Assembly: GCA_902779305.1 (NCBI GenBank)
Contig: CACZBD010000016.1
Span: forward strand, 1-64,000
Length of the DNA: 64,000 nt
Source of the DNA: an uncultured Lachnospiraceae bacterium
GTDB taxonomy: Bacteria; Bacillota; Clostridia; Lachnospirales; Lachnospiraceae
Reading direction: 5' to 3'
Part shown: positions 35,973 to 44,910 of the stretch, one piece after another
Layout of the letters: every line of letters starts with the position of its first letter
How positions within the stretch are numbered: the first letter of the stretch is position 1
Program-made: the position numbers and the translations under genes
The notes under the pieces: model-generated
What the model saw: the letters and a program-made list of their open reading frames with translations, nothing else
What the model was told of the DNA's origin: nothing
The model's database searches: none

Positions 35973-36103
35973 GATGATTCTCCTTTAGAAAAAGTTCTGC
36001 TTCTATCCTACCATAGCCGGTCAAGAAATCAAATATTGCACGATACGGTGTCCTTTCTATTTTGAGGTTACTATAGTAATATAAAAATCAAACGATATGT
36101 TTA

Positions 36104-38320
36104 ATGACGGATCATGATGAAAGTGTAAACCATATGGAGAAAACACCTGAAAATCTGTATCAGAAGGCAAAAAAGATCACCGGGCTGATCGATCATGCGG
36201 ACCGTCAGCTGCAGAGCGTGACCGCGCTTCCCAAGGATGCGGTCAAAGCGGTAATGCAGGCGGAAAAACAGCTTCGTGCACTCGCCGTGGAAAACAGCCT
36301 GAAAAATATGCCTGTGGAAGAACTGGCCAAAGCAAAACTCGGGATCCGCGTGTCCGCATTGAAAAATGCCGGGATCAACAACATATACCGTTTGGTCAAG
36401 ATGTCGCACAGAGCACTTGAGAATATCGACGGGATCGGCCCCAAATCGGCAGCAGCGATCCGTCATGTGGTCGATAAGATCGTAAAAAGCACACAGGAAA
36501 ACACCCGGGTCCGGATCGATCCGGACAAGATCGGGGGACATGACGAGCGTCTGGTCAAGGCGGTCTATCACCTGCGAAAGATCATGGTGCTTAAGGACGC
36601 ATCGGAAAAAGAGTACAGCGCAAAACATGTGCCGGTCAGGGAACTTTTGAAGGCAGCAGGGCCTGCGAAGCACTGGCTTACCTGGAAACTCTCGTCTTCT
36701 TCCAAAAAGAAAAAAGCATTGGACAGCCTTGCGGCATTGGAAACTATGCTAAATGACGGTTATACGGAAACCGCAGCCGGTTTATTTGCACAGAGCAAAG
36801 CCGTTCATAGAGCGGGCCGCGAGGAATATATCAAAGATTTTGAAAGAAACGCAGCAGGATATTACGCGACGCTTGAGAATGTTCTGCATGGAACAACTGC
36901 AGGGACAACTGTAGGGGCCGGCAAACGATCCGTCCAGGAAACGGCGATCAAAAACGGCCTGAGTGAAGAACTTGCGGTCGCGATCGGCAATGTGGAACTT
37001 GATCTCACCGGACTGTCCTGCGAATTAAGACCTTATCAGCATTACGGCGTGCAGTACATCCTGAATCAGGGAGCCGTGCTCTTAGGGGATGAAATGGGAC
37101 TCGGCAAAACGATCGAGGCGATCGGATGCATGGTGGCGCTCCGAAACCAGGGGCAGTCGCGTTTCCTTGTGGTCTGCCCTGCAAGTGTTGTGGTCAACTG
37201 GATCCGCGAGATCACAAGGTTCAGTGATCTTAAGCCGCATAAGATCCACGGCAGTGAATGCGATCAGGCTTACGATATATGGAAAAGAACGGGCGGTGTC
37301 GGCGTCACGACATACGAAACACTGTCCAAACTGACGCTTGACGAAGAGAAGGAACTGTCCATGCTTGTTGTGGACGAGGCGCATTACATCAAAAATCCGA
37401 ATGCGGCAAGGACGCAGAATGTCCTGCGTTTCAGAAGGAAGACCGGCAGGGCGCTTTTTATGACAGGAACCCCGATCGAAAACAATGTGGAGGAGATGTG
37501 TTTTCTGATCTCCTGCCTGCAGCCTGATGTGGCAAAGTCCGTGCAGGGAAGCACCAGTCTGGTCATGGCACCCGAATTCAGAAGAAAAGTGGCGACGGTC
37601 TATTTCAGAAGGACCAAAGAGGATGTTTTAAGTGAACTGCCGGAGAAGATCGAAACGGAAGAATGGGTGGAACCTCTGGCTGCGGAAGAACGGCTGTACC
37701 GCGGTTACGTTCTGAACGGAGAATTCGTCAAAATGCGCCAGGTGTCCTGGCTTATGGAAGACCTTTCCGAATCCGCGAAAGCAGTGCGCCTGAAAGAGAT
37801 CGTGGAGGAAGCGGTCGCGATGAACAGGAAGATCCTTATTTTTTCGTTTTTCCTGAACACGGTGGATCGCGTAAGAGGCCTGCTTTCCTGTCCGGTGTTC
37901 GGCCCCATTACCGGCGCCGTGCCCGTGTCAAAAAGACAGCAGATTTTGGATGATTTTGAAGCATATGACGGGGGTGCTGTTCTGCTTAGCCAGATCACGG
38001 CAGGCGGAACAGGATTAAACATTCAGTGCGCGAGCGTGATCATCTTCTGCGAACCACAGCTGAAACCGTCCATAGAAAATCAGGCCATTGCGAGAGCCTA
38101 CCGGATGGGACAGGTTCATACGGTCATGGTGCACAGGCTCCTGAATGACGATACGGTCGATGAGCGGATCTTAAACATCCTGCAGAACAAGCAGGTGCTT
38201 TTTGACAATTTTGCAGACATTTCCGAGAGCGGAAAAGAGAGCCTGATCAGTTCCGAAACGGTCAAAAAGATCGTGGAGGAGGAAAGAGCAAAGTATACTG
38301 ATACCGGAAACGGTCCGTAA
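36104..38320 (+). CDS. SNF2-family DNA translocase/helicase with N-terminal HhH domain
   Basis: The 738-residue protein has two parts. Residues about 65-125 hold an RNA-polymerase-alpha-CTD-like or helix-hairpin-helix segment (LGIRVSALKNAGINNIYRL, ENIDGIGPKSAAAIRHVV). From residue about 300 there is a complete SNF2 ATPase: LRPYQHYGVQYIL, Walker A DEMGLGKTIEA, VVCPASVVVNWIREI, the Walker B box VVDEAHYIKNP, MTGTPIENNVEEM, and the C-terminal helicase motifs LLSQITAGGTGLNIQCA and QAIARAYRMGQVHTV. It should move along duplex DNA using ATP. No SWIM domain, nuclease or methylase is attached or adjacent, so its partner process is unknown. An in-frame ATG at 36134 is an equally possible start; neither has a good ribosome binding site. 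Confidence 0.85.
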   Translation: MTDHDESVNHMEKTPENLYQKAKKITGLIDHADRQLQSVTALPKDAVKAVMQAEKQLRALAVENSLKNMPVEELAKAKLGIRVSALKNAGINNIYRLVKMSHRALENIDGIGPKSAAAIRHVVDKIVKSTQENTRVRIDPDKIGGHDERLVKAVYHLRKIMVLKDASEKEYSAKHVPVRELLKAAGPAKHWLTWKLSSSSKKKKALDSLAALETMLNDGYTETAAGLFAQSKAVHRAGREEYIKDFERNAAGYYATLENVLHGTTAGTTVGAGKRSVQETAIKNGLSEELAVAIGNVELDLTGLSCELRPYQHYGVQYILNQGAVLLGDEMGLGKTIEAIGCMVALRNQGQSRFLVVCPASVVVNWIREITRFSDLKPHKIHGSECDQAYDIWKRTGGVGVTTYETLSKLTLDEEKELSMLVVDEAHYIKNPNAARTQNVLRFRRKTGRALFMTGTPIENNVEEMCFLISCLQPDVAKSVQGSTSLVMAPEFRRKVATVYFRRTKEDVLSELPEKIETEEWVEPLAAEERLYRGYVLNGEFVKMRQVSWLMEDLSESAKAVRLKEIVEEAVAMNRKILIFSFFLNTVDRVRGLLSCPVFGPITGAVPVSKRQQILDDFEAYDGGAVLLSQITAGGTGLNIQCASVIIFCEPQLKPSIENQAIARAYRMGQVHTVMVHRLLNDDTVDERILNILQNKQVLFDNFADISESGKESLISSETVKKIVEEERAKYTDTGNGP

Positions 38321-38326
38321 TGGGCT

Positions 38327-38359
38327 GAAAAAGGGTTCCTCCGATTGCGAAAAAGGGTT
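38327..38359 (+). repeat. 11-bp direct repeat overlapping a promoter
   Basis: GAAAAAGGGTT occurs at 38327-38337 and again at 38349-38359. The two copies are 22 bp apart, about two helical turns. One copy is upstream of the -35 element and the other lies mostly in the -35/-10 spacer, as expected for a regulator binding site. Confidence 0.6.
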
Positions 38360-38373
38360 GCCGGGTATATAAT
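38345..38373 (+). promoter_or_regulatory. Promoter of the large coiled-coil surface protein
   Basis: TTGCGA (38345-38350), a 17-bp spacer and TATAAT (38368-38373), 75 bp before the ATG. It is overlapped by the 11-bp direct repeats. Confidence 0.6.
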
Positions 38374-38447
38374 ATATTTGTAGAAAAATGCAGTAAAATC
38401 AACGCTTGATCACGTTGTATATATTTGAGGAAAAGGAGGTGTCGATC

Positions 38448-40823
38448 ATGATAAAAAGGTTACTTGCATTAGCCATGGTGTTTTCTATGACGATCGGAGC
38501 AACGGTTACGGCTTATGCTGCTGAAGAAACAGAACAGACCGAATCCGCATCCGGCGCCTCAGAAGAATCCGCACCCGCCTCTTCGGCAGAACCTGCATCT
38601 TCTCCGGAACCGGCACCCGCGCCTGCACCGGTCTCAGAACCGGCACCTGCGCCCGTAGCTCCTGTGAATGAAGCGGTCGCACAAACCGTAGCAGCGGGGA
38701 ATGATGCATCCGCAAGTATCGCAGCGGCAACCGAAGCGGCTGCGTCGATCGGCATGACGCACGAAGTGGTCGTCACGGAGCTGGATCTTGGCACGGAGGT
38801 CATTCCGTATCTGAATGAAGCGGCCGTGTATATTGACGGCGGAACGCTTCCGGCTGCGGAGCCTGCCGGAGAAATGCTGCAGGAAGCAGAAGGAGCGGAA
38901 GGAACAGAAGAAGCGGAGGGGGAGCAGATCACAGGTGCGTTTGACGACCTTTCCGTTGCGCAGTCCATCATTGAGAAGATCGAAGAGGCCGATACATCTG
39001 ATTTAGAGGAGAACCTCGAGGAAACACAAAAGGAACTGAATACCTTCAAAGAAAAGAAAAATGCTTCGAAGGAAAGCGCAGAATCCGCGATCGCAAATGC
39101 AGAGACAGCGGGTACCACGAATTCCAAAAAGGAAGCCGTGGAGGCAAAAGAACAGGCAGAGCTTGATCTGGAACAGGCGGAAGCCAATCTGAGTGATGCG
39201 ACGGATGCCTATGATGCCGCCTGGAAAAAAGCGGACGAAGCACAGACAGCTTACGAAAAGGCTCTTCAGGAACAGGAAGAAGCCGAAAAGAAGATCGAAG
39301 AGGCAAAGAAAGCCTTGGAAAGCGCGCAGGAGAAATCCATAGCCGCGCAGAAAGCGTTAAAGAAAGCGCAGGACAACGCCGCAAAGATCGAAGAAAGAGT
39401 GGCCGAGCTGAAAGAAAGCCGCGACGAATTAAAGGCCATCCGTGACCAGTACTACGCGTCCATGGTCTATGCCTACAGAACGATGCTCGGAAAAGACGTT
39501 GTCTATGACGAAGAAGACGGCTCTCTGGATATTGAAGCAAACGCGCAGAAGGCGCTTGAAACCGGCAAGGCGGAGAAAGCTGCGATCTCGCCGGATAAAA
39601 CAAGCATGCAGCTGAACCGTTATCTGGCAAAGCTTCTGATCGACTATATGATCCTTCACGATGAAAATGTAGATCCGGAAACAGCGAATCTGGTGTTCGG
39701 CGCCTATGAGAAAAATGCCGAATCCCAGAAAGCATCACAGGGCACCGTGTTTACGAACGCGCAGGGACAGGATCAGACAGTTGCGGAAGGGACCAAAAAG
39801 GACATCGACGGCAACACGGTCAGCGCCGGCGAGCAGCTTCAGTATTATGCCACAAAGAGCAAACAGAATGATGGCGGCAGGACCAACCGGATCAGAGTTA
39901 CTTATAAGGACAAAGACGGTGTGGAACATGTCGAGTATTACAATTATATCTACAAATCCAAAAAGTACAAAGATGAAGTGGATATCCAGAACGGCATGGT
40001 GTATCTGGCGCTCGTGAAATACAATGATGAAACGGAAGCCTGGGAAGCGTCTGCTGTCGAGGATGAGAACAATTTTGATGATTTTACCGAGCTGACCAAA
40101 GCGCTCGAAGCGATCGAGGAATTGGAAAGATACGAACAGGCAAGGGCTGCGGTTGATGAGGCTGCGGAAAAAGTCACACAGCTGGAAGAGATGATCGCGG
40201 AACTCAGCATCGAGAGCCCGAGCAATTTAAGCAAGCTCGAAGATGCACTTGATCAGGCCAGAAAAGAACTTGATGATGCTTATGAGAAGAAGAATGAACT
40301 TGAAGAGGTCGTGGAGGAAGCAAGGAAGGCGGTAGCCGGCATCGACCTTTCCAGATTCGATGTACATTTTGTCGGCGATTATGACACGGAGGAAGCAAGC
40401 CCCGCAGCAGGAACTTCGCAGACACAGCCTGCTCCCGCGGAGATCACGGAAGCAGAGGAATTGACTCTTCCGACGATCCCCGTGGCACTTACACCGATGA
40501 TCCCGCAGGTGACACCGATTTCCGGGATCACCGCAGAGTCGCCTTTCTCCAATATTACGCTGGCGGGTACCGTGCAGGAGACGCGCCCGCAGACAACCAA
40601 TACCCTGCATTCCTATTACGGTTCCGTTATCCCGGATGCCATGACGCCGGACGGCGACAGCCAGGTTCTGGATGATCAGGAAATTGCGGGAGCAAAAGAA
40701 GCTCCGGTCGATGAAAAGAGCAGGAGCTGGTGGCTGTGGCTGCTGATTGCACTCGCAACCATCACCGGGAGCGTCGCGTTGAAGAAGAAGATCGAGCAGC
40801 TCGAAGCAAAAGACAAGACGTGA
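38448..40823 (+). CDS. Secreted, membrane-anchored coiled-coil surface protein
   Basis: The 791-residue protein starts with a clear signal peptide (KRLLALAMVFSMTIGATVTAYA). A Ser/Ala/Pro/Glu-rich stretch comes next (residues 25-75). A long coiled coil (about 185-330) is rich in Ala, Glu, Lys and Gln. Then a globular part (about 330-540; YRTMLGKDVVYDEEDG, NRIRVTYKDKDGVEHVEYYNY), a second coiled coil (about 545-640), a Pro/Thr-rich region, and a C-terminal helix (WWLWLLIALATITGSVAL) with a short charged tail. I infer a hairpin-like surface stalk anchored in the membrane. No known family is recognised. AAAGGAGGT sets the ATG at 38448. A smaller secreted coiled-coil protein follows at 41027. Confidence 0.7.
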   Translation: MIKRLLALAMVFSMTIGATVTAYAAEETEQTESASGASEESAPASSAEPASSPEPAPAPAPVSEPAPAPVAPVNEAVAQTVAAGNDASASIAAATEAAASIGMTHEVVVTELDLGTEVIPYLNEAAVYIDGGTLPAAEPAGEMLQEAEGAEGTEEAEGEQITGAFDDLSVAQSIIEKIEEADTSDLEENLEETQKELNTFKEKKNASKESAESAIANAETAGTTNSKKEAVEAKEQAELDLEQAEANLSDATDAYDAAWKKADEAQTAYEKALQEQEEAEKKIEEAKKALESAQEKSIAAQKALKKAQDNAAKIEERVAELKESRDELKAIRDQYYASMVYAYRTMLGKDVVYDEEDGSLDIEANAQKALETGKAEKAAISPDKTSMQLNRYLAKLLIDYMILHDENVDPETANLVFGAYEKNAESQKASQGTVFTNAQGQDQTVAEGTKKDIDGNTVSAGEQLQYYATKSKQNDGGRTNRIRVTYKDKDGVEHVEYYNYIYKSKKYKDEVDIQNGMVYLALVKYNDETEAWEASAVEDENNFDDFTELTKALEAIEELERYEQARAAVDEAAEKVTQLEEMIAELSIESPSNLSKLEDALDQARKELDDAYEKKNELEEVVEEARKAVAGIDLSRFDVHFVGDYDTEEASPAAGTSQTQPAPAEITEAEELTLPTIPVALTPMIPQVTPISGITAESPFSNITLAGTVQETRPQTTNTLHSYYGSVIPDAMTPDGDSQVLDDQEIAGAKEAPVDEKSRSWWLWLLIALATITGSVALKKKIEQLEAKDKT

Positions 40824-40854
40824 TCTGCCGGATCCCTTTCATAACGAGCAGAGC

Positions 40855-40886
40855 AAATTGCCACCGTAACGGTGGCAATTTCTTTG
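40855..40886 (+). terminator. Terminator of the coiled-coil surface gene
   Basis: A perfect 12-bp stem (AAATTGCCACCG with CGGTGGCAATTT) has a 3-nt TAA loop, followed by CTTTGTG. Confidence 0.85.
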
Positions 40887-41026
40887 TGTATATGGTGTTA
40901 TATTGATTTTATCAATTGTATGTAAATAAATACAGAGTTCTCTGTTGAGTTTTTACGATGTATCCACTAGAATTTGAAATAGGCAATAAGGACATTTTTA
41001 TAGGGAAACTGGAGGGATTGATAAAA

Positions 41027-41746
41027 ATGAAAAAGCTACAAGTAATGATCTTTACGGTTAGTTTTATTTTGGCGGGGATTTGTCTGCCGCAGGCGGTGCA
41101 GGCAAGACAGCCTTCTACACAGGCTGAACTTGAGAAAGCAACGGCAGCCCTGCAAAAGGCGGAACAGGATGTCAGAAATGCATATGACTATCTTGACCTT
41201 TGTAAGGCAAATCTCGATGCAGCGATTGCATCGGGAGACAGTATCGCTATTTCGGCGGCTGATTTCGAACATAAGCGTGCGGGGTATATGGTAGACTGGA
41301 CGGGCGATATGTATTTTAATGCACTGGCGTATCTGGATCATGTTAAAAGCAATATGATCGAGGAGGATATAAAGGAAAAATACACCAATACCGTTTATGC
41401 AAGAGGAGCCTTTGACCTTGCAAGAGCAGCTTATACAGAAGCGCAGAATCAGCTGAATGCATCGAATAATAAACTGGCTGAACTGCAAGTGAATATCAAC
41501 AATATGAATGCTGCTCTTCCGACGCATCCGGAACTGCAGGCGCCGTTGAATGAAAGCATCGCTTTAATTCCGGTCATTCAGGCGGAGATCAGTCAGAAGA
41601 CAGTAGCGCTGGAAGCTGCAAAGGCAGAGTACGAGAATAAGAAAGATGCACTGGAAGCATTGGGAAATGTGTATCTGACTCACGGAGAACATAAGGTGAC
41701 AACTCATTTCTTCCCGCCTTACTATCCGGTTGAGAAGATCTGGTAA
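41027..41746 (+). CDS. Secreted small coiled-coil protein
   Basis: The 239-residue product has a signal peptide (KKLQVMIFTVSFILAGICLPQAVQA), then helical segments rich in Ala, Glu, Lys and Gln (ELEKATAALQKAEQDVRNAY and AYTEAQNQLNASNNKLAELQ). No transmembrane anchor or sorting signal is seen, so it may be released or held by partners. It resembles the coiled-coil arms of the larger protein at 38448 in composition. The ATG at 41027 follows GGAGGG at 41011-41016; an earlier in-frame ATG at 40958 would put residues before the signal peptide. The gene is AT-richer than its neighbours. Function is unknown. Confidence 0.65.
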   Translation: MKKLQVMIFTVSFILAGICLPQAVQARQPSTQAELEKATAALQKAEQDVRNAYDYLDLCKANLDAAIASGDSIAISAADFEHKRAGYMVDWTGDMYFNALAYLDHVKSNMIEEDIKEKYTNTVYARGAFDLARAAYTEAQNQLNASNNKLAELQVNINNMNAALPTHPELQAPLNESIALIPVIQAEISQKTVALEAAKAEYENKKDALEALGNVYLTHGEHKVTTHFFPPYYPVEKIW

Positions 41747-41765
41747 GGAAAAACTGATGAGCAGT

Positions 41766-43601
41766 CTATTCTGCTTCTGAAAGAATGCGGTCAAAATCAT
41801 CCATGTAATCAAGCTGCCGGTCGGTCGCCTGCAGAAACTGTACATAGATGATCTTGCCGCTTTTTTTGTTTAGGATGATCGCCAGTTTTCCGGCCGCGGA
41901 ATATCCTGACAGTCCCATGAAGCCGCCATTGAGAGTTCCGGAAAGGTCGTAGATCAGTGCCGGATTTCCGGCAACGGTGGCTTTCGAAGAATACGTTGCC
42001 TGACCGTTGTCGACAAAACGGTCGCAGAAAGATTCTGCCAGATCATCTCCGTCGTTTTTGAAAAGACTGCCGGAGCGGAATTCGAATGTTTCATAAAATA
42101 GCAGAGAAGACACATAGTCAGTCTGAACATCCAGAGATGCGAAGGCAAGACAGTCCTCCATATCATCAAAATCATCTTCAAAGTCGCAATAATGCTTTGG
42201 CACATAAAACGAGATCCCGTCGAGTGTAAAGTGCATGGATCCGTCCTGCTCTACCGTAATGGCGGGATCATGGGCAAGAACGGTTCTTGTCAGATATTCT
42301 TCAGGCTTTACGTCGATCCTTACAAACAGTTCCGCATTCCAGTTCGGGCTGTCTGACCGAAGCATCAGTTCGGAAAAATCATTCTCGTGTACGGCATCAT
42401 AAACTTCGCAATGCATTTTGGAAAACTCGATGGAAAACTTTCCGTCTTGATATGTCCAGGGGCAGTCGAGTTCCGTGAATGTGGGATCGTAGCAATAATA
42501 GCAGGCAGAACCGTTTTCTGAGATCACGAGAATGTCGCTGTCGTTGCCCCGGTAGACGCCAACGGGAGAGGCATTTGAATCATTCTCTTTTTCCGGCTCT
42601 TCGGTATCCTTTGCAGGGGCGGGATCCTGCTTATCGGCGGTGACTTTTTCTTTTTTTACGACAGCATCTTCCTGCTGTTTGACATCTTGATCCTGCTTTG
42701 TGAAAAACTCGTCAACCTGTTTCTGAGGCCGGGCGGAAACGGTTTCACTGTTGTGGGAAATATCAGAAACAACCGGTGTCGAGCCTTCTTTTGCTGAGTG
42801 AAGATGCCTTGCCATTGTGATCCCTGCTATGAGAAAAAGAATTGCGATAACGGCAGCCGCAAGAAGCAGGAGCAGATGTTTTTTCTGCAGCATCAGCAGG
42901 GAAGAACGAAGACCCGAAGCACTACGGTAGCGGTCTTTCGGGTTCATGTTCAGGCACTTTCCGATGACCTTGGACAAGCGGTCTTTCGGAAGCGCCTTTG
43001 CATCCAGATCCCCGGTCAGAAGAGTCGTCATGAGAACCCCCATGGCATAAAGATCGGTCTGCGGTGTGGACTCGCCGAAACCGAACTGTTCCGGTGCGGC
43101 GAACCCCTGTGTGCCAAGCAGCCTTGTGTCGCGGTCCTTATTTGCCTGCATTTGTCTTGCAGCGTTCAGATCGATCAGTACCAGCCGGTCATCTTCTGTT
43201 AAGATCACATTGGACGGCTTGAGGTCCCGGTGAATGATGGCCGGCTGCATCCGGTGAAGGTCGGCAAGGATCGTACAGAGCATGATCCCGTACCGGATCA
43301 CATCCGATCTGCGAAATGGCCCGTTTTGATCGAGCAGTTCCTGCAGGGTGCTTCCGGAAATGTATTCTTCGATCACGGTAAGTGTATGCGATTCCTGATC
43401 TTCCTGCATCGCATAGATGCGGGGCGTGTTTTTGACAGGGTGATCGGACAAAGCTTTGTAGACAGCCGGATTATATACTTGCATCACTTTTTTGACATAG
43501 AGTTTTCCGGTCGTTCTGCTCTGTACCAGAAAGACGTTATGGGATTCATGAAGTACGGACAGATCCGAGAATTGTGAGATGCTCATTTGTTCATCATTCA
43601 T
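41766..43601 (-). CDS. Membrane Ser/Thr protein kinase with extracytoplasmic domain
   Basis: The 611-residue protein has a kinase domain (residues about 10-240) with the catalytic loop IIHRDLKPSNVIL, the metal-binding aspartate in LIDLNAARQ (DLN instead of DFG) and GFAAPEQ. The glycine-rich loop is degenerate (HESHNVF). One transmembrane helix follows (HLLLLLAAAVIAILFLIAGI, about 244-263). A Lys/Glu-rich linker leads to an extracytoplasmic domain of about 250 residues of unknown family, not PASTA repeats. It may pass an envelope signal to cytosolic proteins. It is convergent with the small coiled-coil gene, 19 bp away. The start codon has no ribosome binding site and lies 9 bp from the -10 element. 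Confidence 0.85.
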   Translation of the reverse strand: MNDEQMSISQFSDLSVLHESHNVFLVQSRTTGKLYVKKVMQVYNPAVYKALSDHPVKNTPRIYAMQEDQESHTLTVIEEYISGSTLQELLDQNGPFRRSDVIRYGIMLCTILADLHRMQPAIIHRDLKPSNVILTEDDRLVLIDLNAARQMQANKDRDTRLLGTQGFAAPEQFGFGESTPQTDLYAMGVLMTTLLTGDLDAKALPKDRLSKVIGKCLNMNPKDRYRSASGLRSSLLMLQKKHLLLLLAAAVIAILFLIAGITMARHLHSAKEGSTPVVSDISHNSETVSARPQKQVDEFFTKQDQDVKQQEDAVVKKEKVTADKQDPAPAKDTEEPEKENDSNASPVGVYRGNDSDILVISENGSACYYCYDPTFTELDCPWTYQDGKFSIEFSKMHCEVYDAVHENDFSELMLRSDSPNWNAELFVRIDVKPEEYLTRTVLAHDPAITVEQDGSMHFTLDGISFYVPKHYCDFEDDFDDMEDCLAFASLDVQTDYVSSLLFYETFEFRSGSLFKNDGDDLAESFCDRFVDNGQATYSSKATVAGNPALIYDLSGTLNGGFMGLSGYSAAGKLAIILNKKSGKIIYVQFLQATDRQLDYMDDFDRILSEAE

Positions 43602-43610
43602 AACAGCTTT

Positions 43611-43639
43611 AGTATATCATAGCGCATACTACTGTTCAA
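43611..43639 (-). promoter_or_regulatory. Promoter of the kinase gene, giving a nearly leaderless transcript
   Basis: On the minus strand, TTGAAC (43634-43639), a 17-bp spacer and an extended -10 TGA-TATACT (TATACT at 43611-43616). The ATG at 43601 starts 10 bases after the -10, so a normal start point leaves a leader of only about 2-3 nt. Confidence 0.65.
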
Positions 43640-43718
43640 AGCGTGCGATTTGTTTTATAATCAAGAAACAATCCCTGTTCGGATTGGTCACTAAGTACGG
43701 CATTGATAAGGAGAGAAG

Positions 43719-44840
43719 ATGGAAAGATCAAAAGTTTATTTCACCGATTTCAGAACACGCCTGGAGGTGAGCCAGGGCGTAAAACTGCAGAATTTATGCA
43801 GGAAAGCCGGGATCGGCAACATTGATTTTGACGGAAAATTCGTTGCGATCAAGATGCACTTCGGAGAACTGGGGAACTTTGCCTATCTTCGTCCCAACTA
43901 TGTCAAAGCCGTCGCGGATCTGATCAAGGAACTTGGCGGAAAACCGTTTCTGACGGACTGCAATACGCTTTATCCCGGAAGCCGCAAGAACGCTGTGGAC
44001 CATCTGTACAATGCGGAGGTGAACGGCTTTAACAGTGTGACGACGGGCTGCTATGTGATCATTGCGGACGGACTGAAAGGAACCGATGAAGTGACCCTTC
44101 CCGTTCCGAACGGGGAACTCTGCAAGGAGGCCTATGTGGGCCGCGCGCTTTATGATGCGGACATTCTCATTTCGCTGTCGCACTTTAAGGGACATGAGAT
44201 GACCGGCTTTGGCGGCGCGATCAAGAATATCGGTATGGGCGGCGGAAGCCGAGCCGGGAAAATGCAGCAGCATAATGAAGGAAAACCTTCCGTGGATCCC
44301 GCGTTATGCCGCAGCTGTAAACTTTGTGCAAGAGAATGCGGATCGGATGCGATCTTTTACGATACGGGGAAGGCTGTGATCAACCAGGAACTGTGCAAGG
44401 GGTGCGGCAGATGTATCGGCGCCTGTGCTTTTGATGCGATCCATCCGAATCAGGATTCCGCTGCGGAGTCGCTCTGCAAAAAGATGGCGGAATATACGGC
44501 TGCGATCGTAAACGGGAAACCGTCTTTCCACATCAGTCTCATCATGGATGTGTCGCCGAACTGCGACTGCCACGGCGAAAACGATGCGCCGATCCTTCCG
44601 AATATCGGGATGCTGGCAAGTTTTGATCCCGTTGCGCTCGATCAGGCCTGCGCGGATCTGGCGCTGGCGGCGGAACCGATCAGAAACAGTCAGTTAGGCG
44701 ATAATTTAGCCAAAGAGGGCTGGCACCATCACCATGATCATTTCCTGGACAGCAATCCGAACATCCGTTGGAAAGAGACATTGGAACACGGGGAGAAGAT
44801 CGGGCTTGGCACCAGGGATTATGAACTGGTCAGAATGTAG
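43719..44840 (+). CDS. DUF362 protein with two 4Fe-4S clusters
   Basis: The 373-residue protein has a DUF362 body (VAIKMHFGELGNFAYLRPNY, LISLSHFKGHEMTGFGGAIKNIGMG) and a ferredoxin insert with two 4Fe-4S motifs: CRSCKLCARECGSDAI and CKGCGRCIGACAFDAI (residues about 197-245). The C-terminal part contains a His-rich run (WHHHHDHF) and the conserved FDPVALDQACADL. Such proteins are thought to be iron-sulfur electron-transfer or metal-cofactor proteins of the cytosol; the reaction is not known. The start is set by GAGAGAAG before the ATG. It is divergent from the kinase gene. Confidence 0.85.
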   Translation: MERSKVYFTDFRTRLEVSQGVKLQNLCRKAGIGNIDFDGKFVAIKMHFGELGNFAYLRPNYVKAVADLIKELGGKPFLTDCNTLYPGSRKNAVDHLYNAEVNGFNSVTTGCYVIIADGLKGTDEVTLPVPNGELCKEAYVGRALYDADILISLSHFKGHEMTGFGGAIKNIGMGGGSRAGKMQQHNEGKPSVDPALCRSCKLCARECGSDAIFYDTGKAVINQELCKGCGRCIGACAFDAIHPNQDSAAESLCKKMAEYTAAIVNGKPSFHISLIMDVSPNCDCHGENDAPILPNIGMLASFDPVALDQACADLALAAEPIRNSQLGDNLAKEGWHHHHDHFLDSNPNIRWKETLEHGEKIGLGTRDYELVRM

Positions 44841-44910
44841 GAAAAGTCCCAAAAAGCGTGCATTTTTACGCATGATATGGTAAAATGTCTGTACCAGTGG
44901 AGGAATTACC

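Noticed and set aside
36104..38320. Helicase as part of a restriction or phage-defence island
   Set aside because: No methylase, nuclease, DISARM-like or other defence gene is adjacent; neighbours are a DUF4153 protein and surface proteins.
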